A stretch of DNA of 64,000 nucleotides, from contig NC_063181.1 in assembly GCF_023159225.1 (NCBI RefSeq), positions 13,351,606-13,415,605 on the forward strand, in the 5' to 3' direction. This DNA comes from Perognathus longimembris pacificus (lineage: Eukaryota > Chordata > Mammalia > Rodentia > Heteromyidae). The position numbers were made by a program, and so were the translations under genes. The notes under the pieces were generated by a model, which ran no database searches, was not told where the DNA came from, and was given only the letters and a program-made list of their open reading frames with translations. Shown here one piece after another: positions 36,035 through 46,884 of this stretch. The first letter of the stretch is position 1. Every line of letters starts with the position of its first letter.

Positions 36035-36233
36035 GAAGCTGGATGCTGGTGGCTGAGATTTGAAGAAGAATGGCTTGAAGCCAGCCTTGGTAGGAAAGTC
36101 CATGAGACTCTTCCCAGAAAACAAAGAAATAGAGCTATAGTTCAAGTGGGAGAACACTAACATTGAGCAAAACAAAAAGCCCAAGGTGACTTCACAGGCC
36201 CTGAGGTCAAGGCCTAGCACTGGAAACAAAAAA
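36035..36233 (+). mobile_element. B1-dID SINE, internally deleted
   Basis: GGATGCTGGTGGCTGAGATT shows that part of the B1 half (the CACATCTGTAATCCTAGCTA region) is missing. The ID half (TTCAAGTGGGAGAACACTAA, GAGGTCAAGGCCTAGCACTG) is present. Confidence 0.85.
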
Positions 36234-37194
36234 GTGAGGGAATAATTAAGATCAGAGCAGGAACTTAATTACTTTTCCTTTTAAATTACTTTTCCTTTTA
36301 TATTATTTCCCTTCCCTAAATGACCTTAATCAAACCAGTCTTAAACTTCATGAGAGACATCCAAACATTTTCTAATGTATGAATGTCTAAGTACTTAGTA
36401 TTGACTGTGATCATTTGCATTCATCAAGAAACATCTGTTAGTCCCTGAAATATGGGTTTGAGGGGTGTTTGAGTTTGTGGGGCAGGGGTGGGGTGTATGT
36501 GGGTTAATGTACCTCAACTTGTCAAAATATTTGTTGATAAACATAGTCATAGTAAAAACAAAAAGTTATTTCAATCATGATTTCTGAAACTATTTCTGAG
36601 GCACAAAATATACCATCTTAGAACCTTTAAAATGCATCCATGTGGTGTTCCTATTGTTAAATTGTTTGCATGTATACATATCAAAATTCATGTTCATAAG
36701 AGAAGTATTAACTCAGATATATATCATTCTTAAAAAAAGTAAACTACATTTTCTTAACCCAGATATAAGAAACTATGCAATAGGCTAATGACATACAGAT
36801 GTAATTTATGAAACTTTAAACAAGTTTTCTGTTTGTTTGTTTGGTGGATGTTTACATTTTTAACAGGGGAATTTGTGTACACTATTCCAACGGCTCACTC
36901 ACTTGAAGTAGAATAACCGATGGAAGTCTACCTCACATGTTCTTACAGCATTCTGAATTTGAAGTAGAAAAGGGTACCAATTTTTGATTTTTCTCCTAGT
37001 TATCCTAAAATATTTAAAATTTGAAATTCTACATAGATTTCCACATCGATTTGCAATATCCTAGGTTCAAGTCTTCCTGTCCTGTTTCCACTCCTATTTG
37101 TTCTTTCTGCTGCAGAGAGTCTGTCTTCATCCAATAACTGGACAAATTCATGAGAAACACTTTATCTGGTGTGTGGGGAAGGATCAATAAGCTT

Positions 37195-37519
37195 TCAGCT
37201 GGGTACTGGTGGCTCAGGCATGTAATTGGAGCAAACCAGGAAGCTGAGAACTAAGGATGGGGGTTCAAAGCCCACCTGGGCAGGAAGGTCAGTGAGACTT
37301 TTATTTCCAAATAACCACCAGAAAACTGGACGTGGAGTTGTGGCTCAAGTGGTAGAATGCTGGCCTTGAGCACAAAGAAGCTTATGGACAATGCCCTGGT
37401 CCTGAGTTCAAGACTCATGACTGATGAAAAGGAAAGGAAGGAAGGAAGGAAGGAAAGAAGGAAGGAAGGAAGGAAGGAAGGAAGGAAGGAAGGAACGAAG
37501 GAACGAAGGAACGAATAAG
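37195..37519 (+). mobile_element. B1-dID SINE with (GGAA)n tail next to a splice donor
   Basis: Both halves are present (TACTGGTGGCTCAGGCATGT; GGAGTTGTGGCTCAAGTGGT; CTGAGTTCAAGACTCATGAC). The A-tail has become a (GGAA)n tract at 37431-37519, changing to GAAC units at its end. AAGCTTTC flanks the element at 37189-37196 and 37521-37528. The second copy ends five bases before the SPOCK3 donor hexamer (37530-37535 read on the minus strand as GTGAGT, then GGAAAGCTT). Confidence 0.88.
37431..37519 (+). repeat. (GGAA)n microsatellite
   Basis: About 20 tetranucleotide units, derived from the SINE tail. On the SPOCK3 strand it is a (TTCC)n pyrimidine tract beginning about 17 bases into the intron. 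Confidence 0.95.
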
Positions 37520-37535
37520 GAAGCTTTCCACTCAC

Positions 37536-37673
37536 CACAGTCAGCAACACCATTTATTCTGGATCCTATGACTTCATTTCCATATCTGTCGACACACCAG
37601 CATTGTCCCACACCACCATGGCACTGTGTTGGCTTGTAGTAGCCATCTTCATCACATAAGGGAATGTACTGTC
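37536..37673 (-). CDS. SPOCK3: SPOCK3 exon: thyroglobulin type-1 domain core
   Basis: 138 nt, 45 whole codons plus split codons at each end (G|GA Gly at the start, G|CT Ala at the end). The acceptor TCTCACAG and donor GTGAGT are both good. The peptide starts QYIPLCDEDGYYKPTQCHGG and contains CWCV (37591-37602), the signature of thyroglobulin type-1 domains, with conserved cysteines that pair in three disulfides. In some family members these domains act as cysteine protease inhibitors; in testican-3 the protein has been linked to control of membrane-type matrix metalloproteinases. Frame intact. Confidence 0.97.
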
Positions 37674-38942
37674 CTGTGAGACACACACAGTCGCACACAC
37701 AATCACACATGTGAGTTGTATGGAGAAGCTGTGCTTCTTTCCAATAGTACCCATTCAGCACAGAGGTGCTTCAGACATAGTGTCCATCATGTTCCATGTA
37801 GTAGATAATATCAAAGGTCTCTGCTGGAGCTGGCATTCCTAAAATGAGCTGCTTACATCTCACAGGTTCCTATCCCCTGTTACATAAGTTACTTATCATT
37901 TCTCACTGTGGCAAGGGTCGTGTGTCAGGAGAAATAACACAGAAATAATATCTGGTGAATGATACGTTTATATCGAGTCATCCAAAGCAAATCCAAGACT
38001 ATCAATGGTGGCAACGTTCTATTATCTTTCGTCAAGTTGTTTTGTTAATATATTTCAAGATCTTTGCACATCAAGTGATGCTTAATTCAATGATGCCTTT
38101 TATCTTTATGAATTTCTTGTGTTCATGGAAATTTACCTTCATCCTTCCATCTTTAAGATTTAAATGTGATCCCCAATATGAAAGAGTCCCCTACATAGGA
38201 GATCTGATATAGTTCTTCCACTATGAGAGAATGTTTGAGTGTGTGTGAGCATCTGAGTATGTGCATGTATATTTGTGGATGTCATGCTTACATCAATAGT
38301 CTTCATCATCATCTGTACGCTCTGACATCATCTATGTTCAGATATTACTTTTCTCTAGACTTTTATTGTATGAACAACATATAAAACTACATACTAAAGA
38401 GAGCATAGCTTAATCAAAAGATAAAAGATATTCACTTTTATAAAGATAACTAGTGAACAATACAGTGCTGATGATGTTTAATTAGTAATACATAAGGCTA
38501 TTCAAAACCTACAATAAAAACAATAACTGGATAAATGATTTAGATGAGAAAATATGTCTGACCATTATCTTTCTATGTCCAGAAACTTATGAGGTAAAAG
38601 AAAATAAAAAGTGGATTAATGAGTAGAATGTGAAAGTTTTTATAGTCTTCTAACCATATGAGTTAGTGATTTTATGTCTAAGGCAATTTATGATTCTGAT
38701 GAGTAAATGATGAAAAAGTTTAACATTTACAATTTATTAAATAGGTTTGAACTTTTAATCTCAGTGATACATGAAGAATATCATCAATGTGGGAAATTTT
38801 TGGCTTTTTATGGATTCATTGTCATCAAAAAGAAGAAAAGTGTGCCATTTTTAGCACCTACACCTTTTAAAATACTGTGATTTAACATAAACTGCTATTA
38901 TTTTTGTTTCATGTCAGTGAGCTTTGGATGTAAATAAGAGGA

Positions 38943-39181
38943 CAAGCAAGGCATTGGTAGCTTACGCCTGCAACCCTAGCTATCAGGAGGCTGACACCTA
39001 AGGATCATGGTTCAAAGTGTACTTGGGCAGGAAAGCTTATGAGACTCTATCACCAATTGTCTCCAGTTAGCCACCAGAGAGGCACAAGTGGAGCTGTTGT
39101 TTAAGTGGTAAATTGCTAGCCTTGAGCACAAAAGTTAAGAAACAACGCCCAGGCCCTGAGTTCAAACTCCAAGACTGGCAT
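38943..39181 (+). mobile_element. B1-dID dimeric SINE
   Basis: B1 half GCATTGGTAGCTTACGCCTG, ID half TGAGTTCAAACTCCAAGACT. The tail has changed into a CGTGTGCGCATGTG-type alternating purine-pyrimidine stretch (39180-39220). Confidence 0.88.
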
Positions 39182-39380
39182 ACGTGTGCGCATGTGTGCA
39201 TGCACGTGCATACATACAAAGGCATTTGCAAGAATTTTTCTACTGCTAAGAAAAAGAACCCCAAATGAGTCTGTGTACTGGAACATGTCAATTTAGTATT
39301 ATTTAGAAATTCATTAACTTTCAGTTACACACTGTTAACCTACCCTAAGAAAAAAATGATATTTAAGGAATACAGTACTT

Positions 39381-39650
39381 TTCCCTTCCTCCCTCCCTCC
39401 CTACCTACCTCCCTTCCTCCCTCCCTTCCTTCCTTCCTTTGCTTGCTTGATTGCTATGGTCTTAATAAGGGCTTGTGCTTGGTGGCAAGCCTGTCACTCA
39501 AGGGATGCTTCTGGTTCTTTAAACAAATTTTTCTCAGTTATTTTACAGTTTTTATGCTTTTGCCAAGAACTTTCCTTGAACTAAAATCATAATAACTCTG
39601 GCTTCTATGTAGCTGGGAACACAGTTGTGAGCCCCCATTTCCAGAATTGA
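39381..39650 (-). mobile_element. B1-dID SINE relic with pyrimidine microsatellite tail
   Basis: 39381-39440 is a (CCTCC/CCTTC)n tract standing where the T-run of a minus-strand SINE should be. 39441-39520 resembles the ID half and 39600-39650 (GTAGCTGGGAACACAGTTGT) the B1 half. Strongly diverged. Confidence 0.6.
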
Positions 39651-40449
39651 CTAGTAATGGTTTTTCATCTAGTATTATAGGAATAACTTTTTATAAGATT
39701 TCCTTTTACATTGTGAATGTTCTTTTCGATAAGCCCTCCATATGTTTGGGTTTTCGTCTGGTAATGTCAAGTACTTAGAGTTTATGTTCATTTATGAATA
39801 GATTTTGGTGACATCTACAAGAGTTGTCAATTGTGTTTTAATGGCTTTCCCATTGTATGAGAAAACTTTGATATGAAGAGACAAAACATTTCTTAAGAGT
39901 ACATTTCCAATGTTTTAGATGCATCTTGAAACCATGCTAAGAGAAACACAGCACAATGCAGTGTATCACCACTACTCACACTTTAAAGATTTATTACAAA
40001 AAATTGAATTCACCATTTTAAACAATGGTCCCTGAACTCAAAAGTGCTGATGCAATATTTCTCATTTAAACACAATGCTTTACAATAGCAAAAATGTCAC
40101 ATTGAAATATAGTACAAATCAATCAGGCCCAGAAATATTATAGTTATTAGCTTATACTACACTAACATGTGAAAATAAACATGATCTTTGTGAAAGTTTG
40201 ATACAAAAAAAGAAAAAAATGCCAGTGGAAATGATGGTGAAATACAAATAAAGTCTCATCCTTGGCAGTATGAGAGCAATCTTAAATTCTTCAAGTTTAC
40301 TAACATGGTATGATTATTAGAGGACAACAAGATATTGAAGGGTGAAAGGAGGATGGACACCATTAGCTCTCTTCCTAATGTTTTAAGCATTTGAAATTAT
40401 TCTAAAAAGATTATATTTAAACCTTGTACACTACTAAGAATAAACAGAA

Positions 40450-40790
40450 ATCCTGGCTACTTGAGAGGTGGATATTGGAGCGGGGCTGGGGCTCCAGAAG
40501 AACGCAGGCATAAAAAGTGGTGAGACCCTAACCCACCCAGTGTCTAGACATGGGCAGCAGCTGACATCCCAGGTACAGGGGAAGCTCAATGGCTGCAGGT
40601 AGTGGCCTGTGTCTGTCAGCCACAGATACGTGTGAAGACCACAGCCCTGGCTGAACTGACAAAAAAGTAAGAACCTATTTTGAAAATAACCAGGACAAAA
40701 TGTTACTCCATGAACGACTCAGGTGGTGGGATGCCTGTCTTCCAACTGTGGGTCCTTGAGTTCCATCTTTTCCAGTAAAGAATAGCCAAG
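40450..40790 (+). mobile_element. Possible composite SINE relic
   Basis: GC-richer island with fragments resembling SINE parts (GGCTACTTGAGAGGTGGATA; TGAACGACTCAGGTGGTGGG ... CTTGAGTTCCATCTTTTCC). I cannot place the whole sequence in a known family. Confidence 0.35.
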
Positions 40791-41414
40791 TGGAAAATTT
40801 GCTCTTTGATAATAAAACATTCACTTATAGCAAGTGTTTGTCTGCAATTTGAAATTGTCTTTATTCTCTAAATACTTTAGTTGAATTTGTCTACATCGAT
40901 CTGTCTATATCTACATATCTATATCTTTATCTATCAAAAAAATCATTATTTTGCTAAAGCAAAGTTGTAAAAATACAAATGGAAGAAACTAAACCTCTGT
41001 TCACATTTCTTTGGGATACTCAGAGTAGATGTTTTTCACTAAATCTCTACAAAGGCATATTTTACGTATCATCTGCATATTATACATGTATCTATATATG
41101 CAATTAATTCTTAAATTGTTACCATAGAATTAGAACTTTCTGCTGATGTTTGAGCTTTAGTATTGTTGCAATTTTTTTCTTTACTTAATAACTTTCAAAA
41201 TGAACATTATATTAAGGTAATAAAACAGACATCATAACTTTCAATAGGTAAGATACTAAAAGTAAGTTTAATGGTTTTCAAAAAGCTCATAAATTCTGTT
41301 GCAGGAATTTAGTGCTGTCTATCTTTGTTGGATTAATATTGATTTTATGTTGCTGTTTCCCTGGGGTTATTTATGTAAGCAATAAACCCTTCAGAAGAAT
41401 GAGCTATTACTCAC

Positions 41415-41477
41415 CTAAGAGCTTCTTTACCCCTTGTCGCTTTTGGATATTGCTGAGTTCTGTTTGGCAAGGTGGGT
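41415..41477 (-). CDS. SPOCK3: SPOCK3 exon: start of thyroglobulin domain
   Basis: 63 nt between the acceptor CATTTTAG and donor GTGAGT. It completes a G|AC Asp codon, then 20 codons PPCQTELSNIQKRQGVKKLL, then the first base of a Gly codon. It supplies the first cysteine of the thyroglobulin type-1 domain and the linker from the EF-hand region. Frame intact and matching neighbouring exons. Confidence 0.96.
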
Positions 41478-41788
41478 CTAAAATGACATGAAAAATGTTA
41501 CCTTCAGGATTATAGTTAAAATTTGTAATCCCTTCATTATCCAACTTCAAATAGCTTTTGTGTGTCTTTAGAAGACACCTCTTAAATATTAATTGAACTT
41601 GTGATATGGAACTAATCATATGGATAGATATGTGTACAGAAAGAAGAGGAGGGGATAAAGGAAGAGGAGGATGACGGGTCAGTGAGAGAGACAGAGAACA
41701 AGAGAGAGACACTGTTTTCCTAATCATTACTAACATTAGATCATCTGAGTTTAGAATGACAGAAATGACTAGAAAACAACGTAATTAT

Positions 41789-41839
41789 GAGATATGAGAT
41801 AGGCTGGGGATATGGCCTAGTGGCAAGAGATATGAGATA
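41789..41839 (+). mobile_element. Tailless, 3'-truncated SINE insertion with target duplication
   Basis: Twenty-five bases of the IDL 5' end (GGCTGGGGATATGGCCTAGT, then GGCAA; 41802-41826) between two copies of GAGATATGAGATA (41789-41801 and 41827-41839). There is no tail and no right monomer. The element stops in the D-loop side of the tRNA-like half. Confidence 0.88.
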
Positions 41840-42308
41840 CTCAATAACTTTTAAAAGGTCAACAAAATAAATTATTTAAATCTATGCATCACTACCCAAA
41901 CAAGTTACTTATTTCCCCTTCACTGAAAATATTTTTGAAGATACAAAGAAATCATTTTTCACTATGAAAGCTATGTCAGAAACACAGTCTTCTAATATTA
42001 TTAAAGAGCTAAATGTTCTTAATAGTTTTACCAGATGCTTGAATTATATATACAGTTTAGTTGTACATACAATTGCAATGGTATATACAATTCAAACAAG
42101 GGAAAAGTATGCAATTATTTCTGATAAGTCATTATATAAAAAACCTCTAAAGTTTTAAACCATTTTAGAAATAAGTGTTCATCTAGTTTTTAAACCCAGT
42201 CACTTTAAAGAGAAAATAGGTATAGAAATATAAGATTCTAAATGGTCAAAAATAGTGGTCCTCTGTTGTTATTACTATATATACTATTATATAATCACAT
42301 GTATTGTT

Positions 42309-42525
42309 TGTTTTGCTTTGTTTTTTGACAGTCCTGGGGCTTGAACTCAGGGCCTGAGCACTGTCCCTGGCCTCTTTTTGCTCAAGGGTAGCACTCTACC
42401 ACTGGAGCCACAGCGCCACAGCGCCACTTCCAGGCTTCTCTATATATGTGGTGCTGAGGAATCAAACCTAGGACTTCATGTATACGAGGCAAGCACTCTT
42501 GCCACTAGGCCATATTCCCAGCCCC
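42309..42525 (-). mobile_element. IDL-type dimeric SINE with small internal duplication
   Basis: Full-length minus-strand copy. CACAGCGC is tandemly repeated at about 42410-42428, making the second monomer 9-10 bp longer than in the other copies. Confidence 0.93.
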
Positions 42526-42663
42526 ATATAACCATATATATTGTTATCTAAAGATAGCTTAAGTATTTTATATTCATTCATGGTATGGTCTGATATACAT
42601 CATCAAAAACTATGGAAATAGCCAACCAGTTTCTATAATTTCTCACTAAAAATAAGGTACAAT

Positions 42664-42774
42664 TAATTCAAATAATGTTTTTTTTCACGTAGAGCAGAGG
42701 AGTTTATTTTCAGCAGGGCCAGTAAGGCCAGGTTCCCACAGAGGAGTAAAGGAAAATGGCCTAATTCAAATAAT
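42664..42774 (-). mobile_element. Retrocopied 3' end of an unidentified mRNA
   Basis: An 85-bp insert (42677-42761) between perfect 13-bp repeats TAATTCAAATAAT. On the minus strand it has AATAAA (42703-42708), then 17 bases, then an A-run: the layout of a polyadenylated transcript end. It is not an IDL, B1-dID or L1 end from this window. The source transcript is unknown; an LTR-driven transcript is possible. Confidence 0.8.
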
Positions 42775-43609
42775 TTTGAAATCACTTTAATATACCAAAT
42801 TCAAAATATTCAACTATTAAATGACATGCAAGTAACAAAATAGAATGAAAGTGCTTAAAATAAATCTTATTTTACTATGTGAGTTCAAAGTTATTCTACC
42901 ATGAAAAATAGATGTGAAGAAAACAATTCATTAATTAAACCTGAATAATTATCTTACTGCCCTAAATTATCTTTGAATTGTTCCAACTGTGGCCTCTTTG
43001 CCTTTTTCTCTAATATTTGCATGACTCTCTTACACAAAGTATTTCAAGACTATGACTTGAGATTCAATTCATGGACATAAAAGAGCTGAAGTTTCAGTAT
43101 TCTCTTGTTAGCAATCTTCTTTGGCTATGAGCTAGTTAATGTGAAATAGAATTGATCATCCTTATGTACACATACCTGAACACTGAGGTCCATTTGTAAT
43201 TTCTGATATCCCATCTCTCTTCATAAGCCTGACTACCTTGTAGGAGCTGGAACTTACGAGAGTCTGTAACTTCTATATAATGGAACATTTTACGTTTTCA
43301 AGATAAGTTATGACCTTAGGCTGTTCCATTAAAAGTTGTTTTTATTTTTAACCATATTCTTCTTAGTATTAAGAAGCTATTTTGAAATTTCAAGGTACTT
43401 CCTTTGTAATTTTGTTATTAAGAATTTCAATATAAGCTTGATGAAATACATTATATTAGTATGTACATATATAATATACTATATATAATAATGTGTATGT
43501 GGATAAGGTCTAATGAAATGCTTTGGCCTATGTATACAATGTAGAACAAACCAATCAAAATAACACATGAATCACCTCATCAACATATTTCTTTTTATAA
43601 TGCAAGCAT

Positions 43610-43850
43610 TAAAAAGAAAAATTCAAAATGGAGAGACACAGGGTAAAAAGACAAACGACTACAAAAGTGATACTTGCAAAACTGTTTGGTATAAACCAAC
43701 TGAACAACTCATAGGGGGAAAGGGAAAGGAGGAGGGGGAGGTGGAATGAGGGAGGAGGTAACCAACAGTACAAAAAATGTATCCAATGCCTAACTTATGA
43801 AAACGTATCCTCTCTGTACATCAGTTTGACAATAAAAATTTAAAAAAAGA
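43610..43850 (+). mobile_element. L1 3'-end insertion, 5'-truncated
   Basis: About 240 bp homologous to 4985-5215 of the first L1 (GACTACAAAAGTGATACTTG ... GTATCCAATGCCTAA ... GACAATAAAAATTT). AAAATTCAA occurs on both sides (about 43619 and 43853). Same subfamily as the 1-5260 copy. Confidence 0.9.
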
Positions 43851-43910
43851 CAAAATTCAATACAAATATGTTTCTATGGTTGATTTTATCCCCTTGATCT
43901 TCTGCTCTCA

Positions 43911-44166
43911 GAAATGTTTGCACCATTTTAATGGGCTGGGGAGATAGCCTAGTGGCAAGAGTGCCTGCCTCGGATACACGAGGCCCTAGGTTCGATTCCC
44001 CAGCACCACATATACAGAAAAAACGGCCAGAAGCGGCGCTGTGGCTCAAGTGGCGGAGTGCTAGCCTTGAGCGGGAAGAAGCCAGGGACAGTGCTCAGGC
44101 CCTGAGTCCAAGGCCCAGTACTGGCCAAAAAAAAAAAAAAAAAAGAAATGTTTGCACCATTTTAAT
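43911..44166 (+). mobile_element. IDL-type dimeric SINE, probably the youngest here
   Basis: The element (43933-44144) has intact A and B boxes in the left monomer, a complete right monomer and a long A tail. The target duplication is 22 bp and perfect (43911-43932 and 44145-44166, starting GAAATGTTTGCACC). The perfect duplication and tail suggest a recent insertion. Confidence 0.97.
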
Positions 44167-44479
44167 CTCAGTTCCTAGAAAGCTTACCTTGTAGGTTCCA
44201 CAAAAATGTTCCTATGCATATATTTTAAACTGTCAACTTTTAAGCATGAAAAAATATGATATTCTAATACTGGAAAATAAAATAATTGCAATTGTCATAA
44301 ATACTTCTTGCATTTTAGGACAATTTATCTGGATTTACTTCTTCTTAATATATTATTTATGGATACACCCATTCATAATAAGAAGGCTGCTATTTTTAGA
44401 AAGATTTGGTCCTATTGAGTTCACATATATAATAAAGTTAATAATGGGTGTGCATTTTTTTGCTTTAATTTCTTGTATC

Positions 44480-44665
44480 AGTACCAGATATTGAACTGAG
44501 TGGCTTGCACTCTTCCTTGGCTTTCTTGCTCACAACTAGTAGCAGTCAGGCATTTTATCTAGTTAATTAAATCTGGAGTTCCACTTACTTTTCTGCTCAA
44601 GTTGGCTTTGAATATTGAGCCTCTAGATCTCAGTCTCCTGACTATCTGTGATTACAACATGTTGC
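44480..44665 (-). mobile_element. B1-dID SINE relic
   Basis: Minus-strand degenerate copy. ATATTGAACTGAGTGGCTTG is the ID end and CTCTAGATCTCAGTCTCCTG ... GATTACAACATGTTGCC the B1 end. Confidence 0.75.
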
Positions 44666-45697
44666 CAATGAAAACCAGGGAGAATGTGATTTCATTCCTA
44701 TGTGTCATTTAGGATATATAATATAGTAAGTTTATTTCTGGAATTTTGAGGTGCTATAAAGAACCATGCTCCTCTACTCAGATAAGCTTTCTGACTTACC
44801 ACATCCATTCACGAATAATAATTGCCTAACAATTACTAAACTTTTACCATATATAAAAAATAAATCAAGATGGTAAAATATCAGCTATATTTATCTATTC
44901 AAAATATGAGGATGATTGACATAGTTCATTCACTGAACTCTCAAAAATTTAGAAACATTGTTTCCATAGTTTAACACAACTATCATAATGAATTTTCTAA
45001 GATGTTTCTCTATATGTGCTGAATAAAACTTATAATTCAATATATTATATTAAACTTGATGCATATTTTAAGTTGTAATTATGTCTCCTAATAATAGAGA
45101 AGTGTGTAGAAAGAACGAGCAACATTCCATGACTTCTCTTGGCCTCTCTTCATCTGGGATATAGAAAGTCTTTCTTTGCTAGTGATTTTTTAGAAAGCTA
45201 AATTATTTCTGAAAAGCTTGAAAGGGATCATTTTTATGATTAAAATGTGTAAAAATAACTTAGTGGTAAATGCTCTGGTTCATTCAGCTCATTTAATAAG
45301 ATCACAAAATGGAACATTTAAACTCTTCAGTATAGTGATAAAAAATCCCAATTATTTTACACCATGGGCAAAGCAGATAGCAAATTAATTTTAATGATTA
45401 CTTTTAATATCTTTGTTCTCATATCTCGGTATGCTCCTTGCTAACTCATCATGGAAACTATAATGAAATACATTAATATAAAATATTAATTACTTATTTT
45501 CCTCTTATTTAGCATGTTTGTTTAGAACATTTGCAGAAGTATTTTGTTCAACTTGTTTATCTTCCTGTTTCATCCAACATTCATAAACTACCAAAATGAA
45601 GGACACAGTGTGACTTGTTAAATCATTTTCCTGGAAAAGCATAGATCATCCTCAAAAGGCAGAGTGCCAATTCTGTGTGCGTGTGTCCATCTTTTAC

Positions 45698-45919
45698 CTT
45701 GCTGTCTCTGGAAGCAGTAGCACCACTCATTGTTGGATATCAAGCTGTCCTTGTACGTGTCACAGGAATTGAAGAATGCCTTGACACAGCGCTCATTCTT
45801 ATCCAGGTAGATGCTCCCGAGCTCTGACTGGTCCAACAGCAGGTCATAGTTTGTATCCAGTCTGTTAAACATCCAGCCAAGGGAATCCTTACAAATTGGC
45901 AAAATACTTGTATCAAATC
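45698..45919 (-). CDS. SPOCK3: SPOCK3 exon: extracellular Ca2+-binding domain with two EF-hands
   Basis: 222 nt between the acceptor CTTTTAG and donor GTAAAA. It completes an A|GA Arg codon, then 73 codons, then the G of an Asp codon. The peptide starts FDTSILPICKDSLGWMFNRL. EF-hand 1 is DTNYDLLLDQSE (45822-45857) with Asp, Asn, Asp, Asp and Glu at the usual ligand positions. EF-hand 2 is DTYKDSLISNNE (45726-45761). The paired cysteines around the second loop (FFNSC, EWCYC) are typical of the SPARC/testican EC module, which binds calcium outside the cell. Frame intact. An L1 relic begins about 35 bp upstream of the acceptor. Confidence 0.97.
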
Positions 45920-45954
45920 CTAAAAGCACAAAGAAAAATATGCGAGCTAAATAG

Positions 45955-46385
45955 GCAAGCTGTCATCAAAAAGACAAGTAAAGCAATAGAACAGGCAATG
46001 AAGGCAGGCAACTACTGTGTGTTCATAGAAGGCAGGGCAAGAAAAAGGATGACACTGGAAATTGTCCTGTTAAGTGAGATAAGACAATCTCAGAAAGACA
46101 AATATTGCATGTTTTCCCTCAGAAAAAGAATCTCGACTCTCCAAAAATAGAATATGGTTGTAAAAGAGGGATAGTTTGAGTGTGGGCATCAGTAGGTAGA
46201 GGTAGGAGGAAAGGAATGTAATGAAGCCCAGCAAACACTGGAAAGGGGGGAGAAGTAGGGCTAAGAAAGAATAATATAGTAGAGGTGAATTTTCCAACTA
46301 TGTTATGATCATTTTGTATATGTCATGGGGAAGTTCTTTTGTAGAGTTAATTTACACTAAACATTAAAAATGGATATCTAGATGG
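45955..46385 (+). mobile_element. L1 3'-end relic
   Basis: Old L1: end of ORF2 (GTGAGATAAGACAATCTCAG, AAAGACAAATATTGCATGTT) then 3'UTR (GTAGAGGTAGGAGGAAAGGA; AGGTGAATTTTCCAACTATG). It lies antisense to SPOCK3, immediately beside the exon acceptor. Confidence 0.8.
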
Positions 46386-46884
46386 GTCAGAGGCTCTCAT
46401 GAGAAGTTCTCTCAAAAGTTCAGAGAACAAATGAATGCAGTGTTGCTTAGCTTGCTGTGGGAAAAATGAAGGAAGACTCTCATTTCATCTCATGTGATTT
46501 GTTTCAGGTGATTACCAGAAAATATTTGGTAATAACTTGGTATTTAATCAATGGTAGTTCATATTATAATGACATATAATTTATATGGTTGGTTCAAGTT
46601 TCTTTCAAACACCACATATAACAAGTTCTTTGTTAAATGTATATGTATGTAAATATTATTAAATAATGTTATCCAGCAATAAACCACTGAAATTCATTTT
46701 ATCAAATGGAAATGGATATACTATTGTCTCTGAAGCATACTTACTGCACCATAAGTAGTAAGTTAAGCATTGCCTTTATCAGGATAGAACTATGGTGATT
46801 GTAGTTTTTTTGTAAATCTTTGGTCAGAGCACTGACCATTGTATCACATTAAAGGGCCATACGTTTGAGAACAGAGGGAAAGGA

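Larger units (their letters stand above)
34677..37535 (-). other. SPOCK3: SPOCK3 last intron
   Basis: About 2.9 kb. It holds an MLT1-type LTR split by an L1 tail (34925-35515), a B1-dID (36035-36233) and a B1-dID with expanded microsatellite tail (37195-37519). The remainder is AT-rich with no further feature. Donor GTGAGT at 37530-37535; acceptor TTTTTAG. Confidence 0.9.
37674..41414 (-). other. SPOCK3: SPOCK3 intron
   Basis: About 3.7 kb with a B1-dID (38943-39181), a degenerate minus-strand SINE with a CCTCC/CCTT tail (39381-39650) and a possible composite SINE (40450-40790). A CA/GT-rich stretch lies at 37681-37715 next to the acceptor's upstream side. No other exon seen. Confidence 0.85.
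41478..45697 (-). other. SPOCK3: SPOCK3 intron
   Basis: About 4.2 kb. It contains a tailless SINE (41789-41839), an IDL (42309-42525), a short retrocopied mRNA end (42664-42774), an L1 tail (43610-43850), a young IDL (43911-44166) and a B1-dID relic (44480-44665). 44666-45697 shows nothing recognisable. Confidence 0.85.

Noticed and set aside
37408..37761. Single 117-codon ORF across the thyroglobulin exon
   Set aside because: It reads through the splice acceptor into a GT-rich intron (CDCVCDCVC) and through the donor into the microsatellite. Only 37536-37673 is exon.
45618..45929. Whole 103-codon ORF at the EF-hand exon
   Set aside because: Both ends extend past clear splice sites. The exon is 45698-45919.
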